From a virus, in IMG/VR virus record IMGVR_UViG_3300042472_000301, positions 1-64,000 of that record: a stretch of 64,000 nt of DNA. One strand, written 5' to 3'. This document shows, piece by piece, positions 24,211 through 33,084 of this stretch. Positions within the stretch are counted from its first letter, which is position 1. Each line of letters begins with the position of its first letter. Position numbers and translations under genes: made by a program. The notes beneath the pieces are model-generated. The model was not told the origin of the DNA and searched no databases. It saw only the letters and a program-made list of their open reading frames with translations.

Positions 24211-24966
24211 ATGTCAGACGAAGTAAGCCCAGCGGAAGTACCCGCGCCGACACCGGAAGTTACGGCAGAACCGGTTGTTGAAGTATCTGCGCCGGAAGTA
24301 CCCGAAGCAGCACCTAAGACCTTTTCACAAGAGGAATTAGACGCAGCCATCGGTAAACGGCTCGCACGCGAGCAGCGAAAGTGGGAAAGGGAAAGAGCGG
24401 TTCAACCTGTTGCGCCTCAAGCACCGGTCACGCCCGAGCAGTTTGCTTCAAACGAAGATTATGTCGAAGCCTTGGCAGAACAACGTGCGGAGCAAAAACT
24501 AGCGGAGCGCGAGCAGCGCAAGCAGCAAGCTGAAATACTCGAAACCTATCACGACAAGGAAGAGGAAGTTCGTGCGAAGTATGAGGACTTTGAACAAGTC
24601 GCATACAACCCGAATCTGCCAATTACTACCGTGATGGCCCAATCCATTCAGGCCTCGGACAACGGCCCCGAAGTGGCTTACCACTTAGGTGCAAACCCCC
24701 GAGAAGCGGAACGGATTTCACGTCTTTCGCCTATCATGCAAGCCAAAGAAATCGGAAAGATTGAGGCTCAGTTAGCCGCAAACCCACCGGTCAAAAAGAC
24801 TTCAAACGCACCAGCGCCTATTTCACCTGTTTCAGCCCGTACGACCGGCTCACCGGCATACGATACGACTGATCCACGCTCTATCAAGTCAATGTCCACG
24901 TCAGACTGGATTGAGGCCGAAAGATTGCGACAGATAAAGAAGCACGAAGCGCGTACCCTCCGCTAA
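24211..24966 (+). CDS. Scaffolding protein
   Basis: A 251-residue, highly charged, mostly helical protein. The N-terminus is acidic and proline-rich (repeats of EVPAPTPEV type), the middle is a coiled coil (EQRAEQKLAEREQRKQQAEI), and the C-terminus is basic (KKHEARTLR), as in scaffolds that bind coat protein through a basic helix. It lies directly ahead of the coat gene. Confidence 0.85.
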   Translation: MSDEVSPAEVPAPTPEVTAEPVVEVSAPEVPEAAPKTFSQEELDAAIGKRLAREQRKWERERAVQPVAPQAPVTPEQFASNEDYVEALAEQRAEQKLAEREQRKQQAEILETYHDKEEEVRAKYEDFEQVAYNPNLPITTVMAQSIQASDNGPEVAYHLGANPREAERISRLSPIMQAKEIGKIEAQLAANPPVKKTSNAPAPISPVSARTTGSPAYDTTDPRSIKSMSTSDWIEAERLRQIKKHEARTLR

Positions 24967-24984
24967 CTTATTTTAGGAATTATC

Positions 24985-26193
24985 ATGGCAAATAGCATTC
25001 TTACCATTGACATGATCACCCGTAAATCCCTCGAAATCCTCGAGAACAACTTGGTGATCAGTCGCAACGTCAATCGTCAGTACGACGATTCATTCGCCGT
25101 TGAAGGCGCAAAAATTGGTTCAACCCTGCGTATTCGCTTACCCGACCGCGCCTTAGTTACTGACGGTGCTGCCTTGCAAGTGCAAGACGACAACGAACAG
25201 TTCACAACTTTGACTGTTTCAACCCAAAAGCACATTGGCGTGAACTTCACGTCTGCCGAACTCACCATGCAATTGGATGACTTCGCAGAACGCGTTCTTA
25301 AGCCCCGTGTGTCGCAATTGGCATCAAGCGTTGACGCTGACGTGGCAACTGCCTACAAAGGTATTTACAACTCAGTAGGCACTCCTGGCTCGACTCCTTC
25401 GACTTCTGCTGTTCTGCTTGCAGCACAACAGAAACTCAACGAGTTTGCCACCCCCATGAGCCCACGTTATGCGACTGTTAACCCAGCCGCCAACGCCGGT
25501 TTGGTCGAGGGCTTGAAAGGTCTGTTTAACCCAACTGGTACTATCAGCCGTCAGTTCAAGAACGGTATGATGGGCGAAGGCGTATTGGGCTTAGACGAGA
25601 TCAATATGTCGCAGTCGATTGTTCAGCACACAACCGGTGTTACACCAACTGCCCCAATCGTGGCAACTGCTGTGACTACCCAAGGTGCAACATCGCTTGA
25701 CATCAGCTTCACAAGCGGCTCACCCACGTTCAAGATTGGTGACGTGTTCACTATCGCTGGCGTGTTTGCAGTCAACCCACAAACCCGTCAAACAACTGGT
25801 TCGCTGCAACAGTTTGTCGTAACTGCTGACGTAACTGTTTCGTCAACAACTACCGCAACTCTGTCAGTTCAACCACCTATGTTTACCTCGGCTAACGCCT
25901 TGGCTACCATCAGCGCGTTCCCAGCAGCTAGCGCTGTGCTGACGTTCTTGGGTGGATCGGCTACAGCGTACCCGCAAAACTTGATCTATCACAAAGATGC
26001 GATCACGTTGGCGACTGCTGACTTGCTGTTGCCACAGGGGGTTGACATGGCTTCACGTCAAGTGCATAACGGTATTTCGTTGCGTATCGTACGTCAGTAC
26101 GACATCAACAACGACCGTATGCCTTGCCGTATTGACGTGTTGTACGGCTTTAACGCGGTTCGTCCGGTCACCGCCGTTCGTCTGTGGGGCTAA
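24985..26193 (+). CDS. Major capsid (coat) protein, P22 type
   Basis: A 402-residue coat protein. The start, LTIDMITRKSLEILENNLVI, and the strand region GSTLRIRLPDRALVTDGA match the P22 gp5-like coat family of the HK97 fold. Residues about 220-310 are a Thr-rich beta segment, perhaps the inserted domain of this family. It follows the scaffold gene and is closed by a strong terminator at 26200-26220. Confidence 0.92.
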   Translation: MANSILTIDMITRKSLEILENNLVISRNVNRQYDDSFAVEGAKIGSTLRIRLPDRALVTDGAALQVQDDNEQFTTLTVSTQKHIGVNFTSAELTMQLDDFAERVLKPRVSQLASSVDADVATAYKGIYNSVGTPGSTPSTSAVLLAAQQKLNEFATPMSPRYATVNPAANAGLVEGLKGLFNPTGTISRQFKNGMMGEGVLGLDEINMSQSIVQHTTGVTPTAPIVATAVTTQGATSLDISFTSGSPTFKIGDVFTIAGVFAVNPQTRQTTGSLQQFVVTADVTVSSTTTATLSVQPPMFTSANALATISAFPAASAVLTFLGGSATAYPQNLIYHKDAITLATADLLLPQGVDMASRQVHNGISLRIVRQYDINNDRMPCRIDVLYGFNAVRPVTAVRLWG

Positions 26194-26199
26194 ACAGAG

Positions 26200-26220
26200 T
26201 GGGGCTTCGGCCCCATTTTC
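26200..26220 (+). terminator. Rho-independent terminator after the coat gene
   Basis: TGGGGC-TTCG-GCCCCA is a 6-bp stem with a UUCG tetraloop, followed by TTTTCT. It lies seven bases after the coat stop codon, so it can limit read-through and keep coat mRNA in excess over downstream tail genes. Confidence 0.85.
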
Positions 26221-26244
26221 TAAACTTTTCAAAGGAATTTCATC

Positions 26245-26643
26245 ATGCCAACTCTTCCAAATGGCGCAGGCGGATATCAATTCGGTGACGGTAACGAAGC
26301 CGAAATCAACATGGTCACGCAAGTGACTCCTACAGCTAAAACAGCCGCAGCTACTTTGACTGCTGCTGAATTGGCAACCGGCATCATCACTTATAACGGT
26401 GCTGCTGCTGCATTAACAATGCCTTTGGGTACAGCTCTAGAAGCTGCTTTCCCAAGCATGAAAGTCAATAGCTGTTTTGACTTTTTCATTATCAACATTG
26501 GTGGCACAAACGCTGCTACGGTCACGGCTAACACCGGCGTGACTTTGGTTGGTACTGCTGCTGTTTCGGCAAACACTTCTTGCAATTGGCGTGTTCGCAA
26601 GACCGCTGAGAATACCTATGTCGCCTTGCGCGTCGCAGGTTAA
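26245..26643 (+). CDS. Beta-rich capsid-associated protein
   Basis: A 132-residue protein rich in Ala, Thr and Val (TLTAAELATGIITYNGAAAA). The position directly after the coat gene suggests a decoration protein. No catalytic motif is present. The ribosome-binding site AAAGGAAT precedes the ATG. Confidence 0.65.
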   Translation: MPTLPNGAGGYQFGDGNEAEINMVTQVTPTAKTAAATLTAAELATGIITYNGAAAALTMPLGTALEAAFPSMKVNSCFDFFIINIGGTNAATVTANTGVTLVGTAAVSANTSCNWRVRKTAENTYVALRVAG

Positions 26644-26649
26644 TGCAAA

Positions 26650-26674
26650 GAGGGGCGGGTGATCCTCGCCCCTC
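26650..26674 (+). other. Intercistronic GC-rich hairpin
   Basis: GAGGGGCG and CGCCCCTC form a perfect 8-bp stem with a 9-base loop, just after the stop codon of the gene before. No T-run follows, so it is more likely an mRNA-stability or rho-assisted element than an intrinsic terminator. Confidence 0.6.
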
Positions 26675-26689
26675 GCACAAGGATTCTGA

Positions 26690-26854
26690 ATGCACATTTA
26701 CCTCAAGCACCCCGTACACGGCAACAAAGTGGCAATTTCCGATGTGGAAGCCGAAGAGGACGTCAAAAACGGGTGGGAAGTATATAATTTAGACGCGCCT
26801 AAAGTAGAGGCTGCGCCTGTGAATGAGCTAAAACGACGTCGTAAAACGGAGTAG
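26690..26854 (+). CDS. Small hypothetical protein
   Basis: A 54-residue frame starting at ATG 26690 behind AAGGATT. It begins MHIYLKHPVHGNKVAISDVE, is acidic in the middle and ends in a basic stretch (LKRRRKTE). It fills the space between the decoration-like gene and the tail factor. Such short proteins near head completion genes are common in P22-like phages. Confidence 0.65.
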   Translation: MHIYLKHPVHGNKVAISDVEAEEDVKNGWEVYNLDAPKVEAAPVNELKRRRKTE

Positions 26855-26856
26855 GT

Positions 26857-27573
26857 ATGACTACAACCACAGCCGGTGATCAAATCAATGGGGCGCTACG
26901 CCTAATCGGTCAACTGGCTGAAGGTGAAGAACCGTCGGCTGCGACCGCTACCGACGCGTTAGCCGCACTCAATCAGATGATTGACTCATGGAACACCGAG
27001 CGTTTGTCGGTGTTTTCTACCCAAGATCAAGTCTTCTCTTGGTTGCCAAACTTTGCCACGCGCACGCTTGGCCCCACGGGCGACTTTGTAGGCAACCGCC
27101 CTATTCTGATAGATGACTCGACTTACTTTCGTGACCCGTCATCTAACATTTCGTTTGGCATTAAGCTAGTCAATCAGCAGCAATACAACGGCATTGCGGT
27201 CAAGACCGTGACGTCTACTTATCCTCAAGTCATGTTTGTTAACATGACTTACCCCGACATTACGATGACCGTCTATCCGGTGCCCACCAAGGTATTGGAA
27301 TGGCACATTGTGTCGGTGCAAGAACTAACTACCCCCGCGTTGTTGTCTACGCCTTTAGCGTTCCCGCCAGGCTATCTTCGCGCATTCCGCTACAACTTGG
27401 CGTGTGAACTAGCACCCGAGTTTGGTGTAGAACCGTCGCCTCAAGTGTCGCGCATTGCCATGTACTCCAAGCGCAACTTGAAACGCATCAACAACCCTGA
27501 CGATATTATGTCGTTGCCCTATTCGATTGTTGCAACGCGTCAGCGCTTCAACATCTTTGCCGGTAATTATTGA
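26857..27573 (+). CDS. Head-completion / tail accessory factor, P22 gp4-like
   Basis: A 238-residue protein with ALRLIGQLAEGEEPSAATAT, then ALAALNQMIDSWNTERL near the N-terminus, the pattern of gp4-type adaptor proteins that extend the portal ring. It overlaps the start of the gp10-like gene by 4 bases, the same order as in P22 (gp4, gp10). Confidence 0.85.
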   Translation: MTTTTAGDQINGALRLIGQLAEGEEPSAATATDALAALNQMIDSWNTERLSVFSTQDQVFSWLPNFATRTLGPTGDFVGNRPILIDDSTYFRDPSSNISFGIKLVNQQQYNGIAVKTVTSTYPQVMFVNMTYPDITMTVYPVPTKVLEWHIVSVQELTTPALLSTPLAFPPGYLRAFRYNLACELAPEFGVEPSPQVSRIAMYSKRNLKRINNPDDIMSLPYSIVATRQRFNIFAGNY

Positions 27574-29102
27574 TGAAGTCGCCTATCCTCGGCTCCGCCT
27601 ATACGGCTCGCAGCGTCAACGCTGCTGCCAACCGTATGGTCAATTTGTTTCCCGAGGTAATTCCCGAAGGCGGGCAAGAACCCGCGTTTCTGAACAGGGC
27701 TCCAGGGCTGCGTTTGGTCACGTCTGTTGGCACCGGCCCCGTGCGGGGGCTATGGACGTTTGACAACAATATGTACGTCGTGTCGGGCAATACGCTGTAC
27801 AAGGTAGACACCGAGTACACCATTACAGCGCTTGGCACGGTTGCCAATGACGGCCCTGTGTCAATGACCGACGATGGCATTCATTTGATGGTAGCGTGTA
27901 ACGGGCCAAGTTTTGTCTACAACGCTGACACAGACGAGTTTGGGCAGATTACTGATCCAGACTTCCCTGGCGCGCTAACCGTGTCGTATCTTGCAGGCTA
28001 CTTTGTTTTCATAGAACCCTCTAGCCAGCGCGTATGGACGTCTACGCTCTTAGACCCACTCTCTATCGACCCACTTGATTTTGCAAGCGCAGAGGGCGAC
28101 CCTGACCATTTGGTGTCATCTATCACCGACCATTCTGAGATTTGGTTGTTTGGTGGCAACTCGGTCGAGGTTTGGTACAACGCTGCCGCAGCGGGTGCGG
28201 GTTTTCCCTTACAGCGAATCCAAGGCGCGTTTAACGAAATTGGTTGCGCTGCAACATTTTCCGTTGCCAAATTGGATAATGGGGTGTTTTGGTTAGGCGC
28301 GGACGACCGTGGCCGAGGCATTGTCTACCGTTCACAAGGCTACACCGGTGTGCGAATTAGCACCCACGCAGTCGAGTGGCAAATTCAGCAATACGGTGAC
28401 ATTTCTGATGCCATTGCCTACACCTACCAACAAGACGGTCATGCGTTTTACGTCTTGACATTCCCCACCGCGCAAGCGACTTGGGTGTTTGATGTTGCCT
28501 CACAAGCGTGGCATGAGCGGGCAAGTTTTACCAATGGCGACTTTAGCCGTCATCGCAGCAATTGCCAAGTGTCGTTTAACCAAGAGATTATCGTAGGCGA
28601 TTTTCAAAACGGCAATTTGTATGCTTATGATTTAAACGTCTACGCTGACGGCCCCCGCATTCAGAAATGGTTGCGTTCATGGCGCGCGCTGCCCACCGGC
28701 ACTAATAACTTTAAACGTACTGCCCAGCATTCGTTGCAACTGGATTGCGAAACCGGTGTGGGTCTGCCAGGCGTGACCGAGGTGCCAGGGCGCATTTACT
28801 TGAGCCCCTTGGTAATATCAGGCTCGCTTGGTATTGTCGATCAGATCGAAATTATTAACGCCGTAGATGATTTTGTGCAACCTCAAGTCATGCTGCGCTG
28901 GTCAGATGACGGCGGTCACACTTGGTCAAACGAGCATTGGAAATCAATGGGCGGCGTAGGCGAGTACGGCACCCGCGTCATTTGGCGCCGCCTTGGTATG
29001 ACTTTAAAACTGCGTGATCGGGTTTATGAGCTTTCAGGCACCGATCCGGTCAAGATTGCCATTATGGCGGCAGAACTTGACGTTGAGGCAACCAAAGCAT
29101 GA
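27570..29102 (+). CDS. Packaged-DNA stabilisation protein, P22 gp10-like
   Basis: A 510-residue beta-propeller-like protein. The start SPILGSAYTARSVNAAANRM, then VNLFPEVIPEGGQEPAF is characteristic of the gp10 family, and several blades with GNSVEVWYN and VFWLGADDRG signatures follow. It plugs the portal-adaptor channel and connects it to tail spikes or needle. Confidence 0.87.
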   Translation: MMKSPILGSAYTARSVNAAANRMVNLFPEVIPEGGQEPAFLNRAPGLRLVTSVGTGPVRGLWTFDNNMYVVSGNTLYKVDTEYTITALGTVANDGPVSMTDDGIHLMVACNGPSFVYNADTDEFGQITDPDFPGALTVSYLAGYFVFIEPSSQRVWTSTLLDPLSIDPLDFASAEGDPDHLVSSITDHSEIWLFGGNSVEVWYNAAAAGAGFPLQRIQGAFNEIGCAATFSVAKLDNGVFWLGADDRGRGIVYRSQGYTGVRISTHAVEWQIQQYGDISDAIAYTYQQDGHAFYVLTFPTAQATWVFDVASQAWHERASFTNGDFSRHRSNCQVSFNQEIIVGDFQNGNLYAYDLNVYADGPRIQKWLRSWRALPTGTNNFKRTAQHSLQLDCETGVGLPGVTEVPGRIYLSPLVISGSLGIVDQIEIINAVDDFVQPQVMLRWSDDGGHTWSNEHWKSMGGVGEYGTRVIWRRLGMTLKLRDRVYELSGTDPVKIAIMAAELDVEATKA

Positions 29103-29299
29103 ACCCTACCCAAATCACCGCGCCACGCGTTCCGCTTGTAGACCCTAGAACGGGGCTAATCTCGCGCGAGTGGTTTAGGTTTCTTAACGCAATATACGAA
29201 CAACTAGGCGGGGGCACGGGTGCTGCGTCCGGTACGTTTACCACAGCCGATTCTAAAACCGTGACGGTCGTCAACGGCATCATTACAGGGATAGTCTAA
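29099..29299 (+). CDS. Small tail-associated protein
   Basis: A 66-residue protein with PLVDPRTGLISREWFRFLNA, a motif often seen in short proteins beside podovirus tail genes. The second half is a beta strand pair. It is coupled to both neighbours by a 4-base and a 1-base overlap. It may be a linker between tail tube and fibres. Confidence 0.7.
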   Translation: MNPTQITAPRVPLVDPRTGLISREWFRFLNAIYEQLGGGTGAASGTFTTADSKTVTVVNGIITGIV

Positions 29300-29922
29300 T
29301 GTCGATCAATCTTTCAGCCTTTGCCGGTGCGGGCGCTCAATTCCTAGACGCCAATGGCGCACCGCTCACGGGCGGCTTGCTGTACAGCTACCTGTCGGGC
29401 ACAACTACGCCAGCTACAACCTACACTTCGCGTGATGGTGGAACTAACAACACCAACCCGATTGTGTTGGATGCAGCAGGGCGCACACCGGCTGAGATTT
29501 GGTTAGACGGCGGGGTGCTGTACAAGTTTGTGTTGACCTCTTCGACTTACGCACAAATTGGCACCTATGACAGTATCCCTGCAATTAACGACACCACAAG
29601 CATTAGCAACCTCATTACGGTTTCCGGTACAAATGCGCTGACAGGCTTGGCTACGCCTACGTTGGGCGGTTATGCTGCGGGCGCACAATACAGCTTTATT
29701 GCACAAAACACCAACACCGGCGCGGTCACAATTGACATCGACACGTTGGGTGTCAAGTCAATTACCAAGTTTGGCACTACACCTTTAGCGGCGGGCGATA
29801 TTACTGCCGGTGCGTTGACGTTGATTGAGTATGACGGTACGCGATTTCAACTACTTAATGTTAATACACTTAGCAAAACTACCGCTCTCTCAATTGCTTT
29901 CTCAATTATTTTTGGACTATAA
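29299..29922 (+). CDS. Tail protein with phage head-binding-like N-terminus
   Basis: A 207-residue protein. YLSGTTTPATTYTSRDGGTN, then NPIVLDAAGRTPAEIWLDGG resembles the N-terminal head-binding domain of P22-like tail spikes. The remainder is a short beta domain, far shorter than an enzymatic spike, so it may serve as the anchor for other fibre proteins. Confidence 0.75.
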   Translation: MSINLSAFAGAGAQFLDANGAPLTGGLLYSYLSGTTTPATTYTSRDGGTNNTNPIVLDAAGRTPAEIWLDGGVLYKFVLTSSTYAQIGTYDSIPAINDTTSISNLITVSGTNALTGLATPTLGGYAAGAQYSFIAQNTNTGAVTIDIDTLGVKSITKFGTTPLAAGDITAGALTLIEYDGTRFQLLNVNTLSKTTALSIAFSIIFGL

Positions 29923-29925
29923 ATC

Positions 29926-30300
29926 ATGGCTGCTCCTAATATTGTTAACGTCACAGCAATTTATGGCAAAGTCGTAACCGCCGATTTAACGACAACTTCG
30001 GCAACTTCAGTTTTAAGCAACGCTGCGTCAAGCGGCAAAGTGTTTAAACTTGATTCGCTTGTGGTCGCCAATATTGATACTGTAAACGCCGTGACGGTTA
30101 CGGTTAATCACTATTCTGCTGCGGCGCTTGGCGGCACAGCTACGGCAATGGCGTCTACTGTTTCAATTCCGGCTGCGTCAACTTTGGTGGTCATTAGTAA
30201 ACTCAATATGATTTATCTTGAGGAGAATATGTCGATTGGTGCGGTTGCAGGCACAGCGTCAAAACTGAAAGTTGTTTGCAGCTATGAGGACATATCGTGA
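29926..30300 (+). CDS. Beta-rich virion protein
   Basis: A 124-residue protein with alternating Val/Thr strands (AVTVTVNHYSAAALGGTATA). It lies between the head-binding-like protein and the polyglycine adhesin, overlapping the latter by 4 bases. It may be a fibre adaptor; no family is recognised. Confidence 0.65.
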   Translation: MAAPNIVNVTAIYGKVVTADLTTTSATSVLSNAASSGKVFKLDSLVVANIDTVNAVTVTVNHYSAAALGGTATAMASTVSIPAASTLVVISKLNMIYLEENMSIGAVAGTASKLKVVCSYEDIS

Positions 30301-31118
30301 GCAATGGCGGCGTAATCGGCACATCCCTTGCACCCAACCAATCGGGCATTTGGACGCTTGAGGATTATCAATTAGCTAAATCTTATCCATTTATTACCGC
30401 TGCAATTTTAGCTATCGGCGGCGGTGGCAATGGCGGAAGTAACGCAAGCACAGCCGGTGGCGGGGGTGGTGGCGGAGGATTTATTGCTGCGTCTAATTTT
30501 GCTCTTCAAAAAGGTGTAACTTACACCGTAACGGTAGGGTCAGGCGGTGGTAATGCTTCATCTCTTGGCGGATTTATTGGATCAATTGGTGGTGGTACTG
30601 GTGGCAATGTAACCGCTACTGGCGGTTCAGGTGCTTCAGGTGGTGGCGGTGGTGGTGGCGCTGGGGGCACATCTCCTAGCGGTGGTGGTGCAATTACCTA
30701 TGGTGTTTCTTTAGGTAGCAACGGCGGCACCGGCGGCAACCTTGCAGGCGGCGGCGGCGGTGGTGCTGGCGCAGCGGGCTCTACAGGAGGAAATACTACC
30801 GGCGGCGCAGGAGGTGCTGGTTCTAGTTCATCTATTACCGGATCATCCGTTACTTATAGTGGCGGTGGTGGTGGAGCAGGACAAGACGCAGGTGGTGCAG
30901 GTGGGTCAGGCGGCGGCGGCAGCGGAAACGGCGGGAACGGCACAGCCAACACCGGCGGCGGCGGAGGAGGAGGCAATGGATTGGGCGGATCAGGCGTTGT
31001 AATCCTTTTAGTTCCAACTTTCTTTTACACCGGCACGGTAACCGGCTCGCCAACTGTTACGACTAGCGGCGCAAATACAATTATCAAGTTCACTTCTTCA
31101 GGGACTTATAAAGCATGA
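30297..31118 (+). CDS. Polyglycine-sandwich adhesin-like protein
   Basis: A 273-residue protein. After about 45 ordinary residues (WTLEDYQLAKSYPFITAAIL), about 170 residues consist mostly of Gly runs split by short Ser/Thr/Ala loops, and the last 40 return to beta strands (GVVILLVPTFFYTGTV). This is the layout of gp38-type adhesins of T-even phages such as S16, where polyglycine II helices carry variable receptor-binding loops. A host-recognition role is inferred from this. Confidence 0.75.
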   Translation: MSNGGVIGTSLAPNQSGIWTLEDYQLAKSYPFITAAILAIGGGGNGGSNASTAGGGGGGGGFIAASNFALQKGVTYTVTVGSGGGNASSLGGFIGSIGGGTGGNVTATGGSGASGGGGGGGAGGTSPSGGGAITYGVSLGSNGGTGGNLAGGGGGGAGAAGSTGGNTTGGAGGAGSSSSITGSSVTYSGGGGGAGQDAGGAGGSGGGGSGNGGNGTANTGGGGGGGNGLGGSGVVILLVPTFFYTGTVTGSPTVTTSGANTIIKFTSSGTYKA

Positions 31119-31519
31119 GTAATTTTGCACACGTTCCGGTTATGGAAAGCGGAAAAGGTATTGTTCAATCCGTCATTGTCATTGACCAAGAGGTAATAGA
31201 TACAGGCGCGTTTGGCGATCCGTCAACGTATTGGCAGACGTCATATAACACCCGTGGCGGCATTTATTATCTGCCCGACTCAAATACACCTGACCCTGAC
31301 CAATCAAAAGAACTGAGAGCCAACTACGCGCTTCCAGGCTACACTTTGGACACAACGGTAATTGAGAATGGCGTGGTCGGGGTGTTCTACGCACCACAGC
31401 CTTTCCCGTCGTGGACAATCAGCGCACCGACTTGGCTTTGGCAACCGCCAGTACCATACCCAACTGACGGCAATAATTATGTTTGGAATGAAACAACACT
31501 ATCTTGGGTGCTTGTGTGA
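31115..31519 (+). CDS. Fibre-region protein of cyanophage-like type
   Basis: A 134-residue protein with GIVQSVIVIDQEVIDTGAFG, then TYWQTSYNTRGGIYY, a pattern known from short proteins beside tail fibres in environmental phages. It ends with a Trp-rich tail (LWQPPVPYPTDGNNYVWNE). The function is unknown; structural or fibre attachment is likely. Confidence 0.7.
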   Translation: MSNFAHVPVMESGKGIVQSVIVIDQEVIDTGAFGDPSTYWQTSYNTRGGIYYLPDSNTPDPDQSKELRANYALPGYTLDTTVIENGVVGVFYAPQPFPSWTISAPTWLWQPPVPYPTDGNNYVWNETTLSWVLV

Positions 31520-31989
31520 AAGTAACCTTTAACCTTGACTTTCTAAAGCCTACCTTGCAGCAGAAGATTGACGTGTTGCAAGACGAACTTTTGAAAATGC
31601 CACAGGCCGACATCGTTACAACGCACGTTTTTAAAGACGGGCAATACATTCGCACGATGATTGTGCCGCCCAACACGGTCATCGTGGGCGCGGCGCATAA
31701 ATCACCCTATAAAGTTAGACTTGAAAAAGGTACAATTTCAGTCAACTTAGGTGATGAACTGCACACCCTAACCGCACCGCTAGAATTAGATGCGCCAGCG
31801 GGTACGCGCCGAGTGGGTTGGGTGGGTAACGAAGAACTTGTATGGGTTGACATCTACGACAACCCTAGTGGCTGCACCGACATAGACGAAATAGAAGAAT
31901 TACTTTATGTCATTCCTGAATGTGGAATGTTAGATAAAAGATTGGCGTTAGCAAACAATAATGCTAGGCTAGTCTTAACGGAGAATTAA
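31516..31989 (+). CDS. Cupin-like hypothetical virion-region protein
   Basis: A 157-residue protein from GTG 31516, which overlaps the stop of the gene upstream (GTGA). The middle, VVPPNTVIVGAAHKSPYKVRL-type strands and LEKGTISVNLGDELHTL, resembles one cupin barrel with PPNT and GDE turns. Metal-binding histidines are not obviously complete. Its position suggests a virion or host-surface related role. Confidence 0.65.
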   Translation: MKVTFNLDFLKPTLQQKIDVLQDELLKMPQADIVTTHVFKDGQYIRTMIVPPNTVIVGAAHKSPYKVRLEKGTISVNLGDELHTLTAPLELDAPAGTRRVGWVGNEELVWVDIYDNPSGCTDIDEIEELLYVIPECGMLDKRLALANNNARLVLTEN

Positions 31990-31990
31990 C

Positions 31991-33070
31991 ATGGCTGGAA
32001 TTATTACTGGTGCGGTAATTAGCGCGGGCGCGGGTCTAATCGGCAGCGCAAACAGCGCCAAAGCGTCAAGACAAGCCTCCGAAGCGCAAAGAGAAGCCGC
32101 CGAACAAGCCAATGTTATTGCCGCAAATGCAGCGGAGAATCAAATTGCAACGTTGCGCGACGGGCTTAACCGTGGCATTTTGACGCAACAGCAATACCTT
32201 GATAAGCAAAATGAAATCATCGGCGGTATTTCTGAAGAGCAGAAAACTCTTCTTGCTGATCGTCTGAAATTTGCAGAAGGCATCTATACCCAACAGCGCA
32301 GCGATTATCAGCCTTACCGCGAATCGGGCGTTGCAGCCACCAATCAACTTAATACGTTGTTGGGTATTGGGGGTAACACGGGCGCTGCCGATTATGGCAG
32401 ATATTCAAGCGCTGAGTTTACCCCCGCTGACTTTGCTGCGGGTAAAGACCCAGGCTACGGTTTCCGTATGTCCGAGGGTTTAAAAGCCGTGGATCGCCAA
32501 GCTGCTGCGCGTGGCGGGCTAATCTCCGGCAATGCTCTCAAAGCCTCACAAGCGTTTGGTCAAGAAGCAGCCTCGCAAGAATATCAAAACGCGTTTAATC
32601 GTTTTCAGACTATGCGCGGTAACACGTTATCACCTTTTGCCTCGCTGTCGGGTCAAGGTCTAAACGCAGCATCGCTTACTGGTCAAGCAGGGGCGCAGTA
32701 CGGCGCGGCAGGGCAGCAAGCCTATGGTGACTATGGCACTTCACTAAACAATCGCCAAGCATCTGCTTTGGGTGCTACTGGCGCAGCTTCCCAAGGCATT
32801 TCAGGTATGTACGGCAACTACGGCAATGCAAGCGCAACAGCCTATGGCAATTACGCTACCAACGCCACCAATGCGCTGACCGGCGGGGCCAACGCTCAAG
32901 CGGCGGGTATCATTGGTGGGGCGAACGCGTTTAACCAAGGGGTAAGCGGCATCAGCAATCTTGCCAACACTTATTACCTTAATAAACTGCTTCAGGGTAG
33001 AAATACTCAAACAGCCGGTTTAACAGGATCAGACCTTACGTCGGGAATTGATTTTACTTACCGAGGTTAA
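31991..33070 (+). CDS. Internal virion / DNA ejection protein
   Basis: A 359-residue, Ala/Gly/Gln-rich protein. The N-terminus is a hydrophobic glycine zipper (ITGAVISAGAGLIGSANSAK) followed by a helical coiled coil (QASEAQREAAEQANVIAANA). The C-terminal half has Gly-Asn-Tyr-rich repeats (YGNYGNASATAYGNYATN). This fits the first of three ejection proteins in P22-like phages, which form a channel across the cell envelope. Confidence 0.75.
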   Translation: MAGIITGAVISAGAGLIGSANSAKASRQASEAQREAAEQANVIAANAAENQIATLRDGLNRGILTQQQYLDKQNEIIGGISEEQKTLLADRLKFAEGIYTQQRSDYQPYRESGVAATNQLNTLLGIGGNTGAADYGRYSSAEFTPADFAAGKDPGYGFRMSEGLKAVDRQAAARGGLISGNALKASQAFGQEAASQEYQNAFNRFQTMRGNTLSPFASLSGQGLNAASLTGQAGAQYGAAGQQAYGDYGTSLNNRQASALGATGAASQGISGMYGNYGNASATAYGNYATNATNALTGGANAQAAGIIGGANAFNQGVSGISNLANTYYLNKLLQGRNTQTAGLTGSDLTSGIDFTYRG

Positions 33071-33084
33071 TAAAGGATTAAGTC

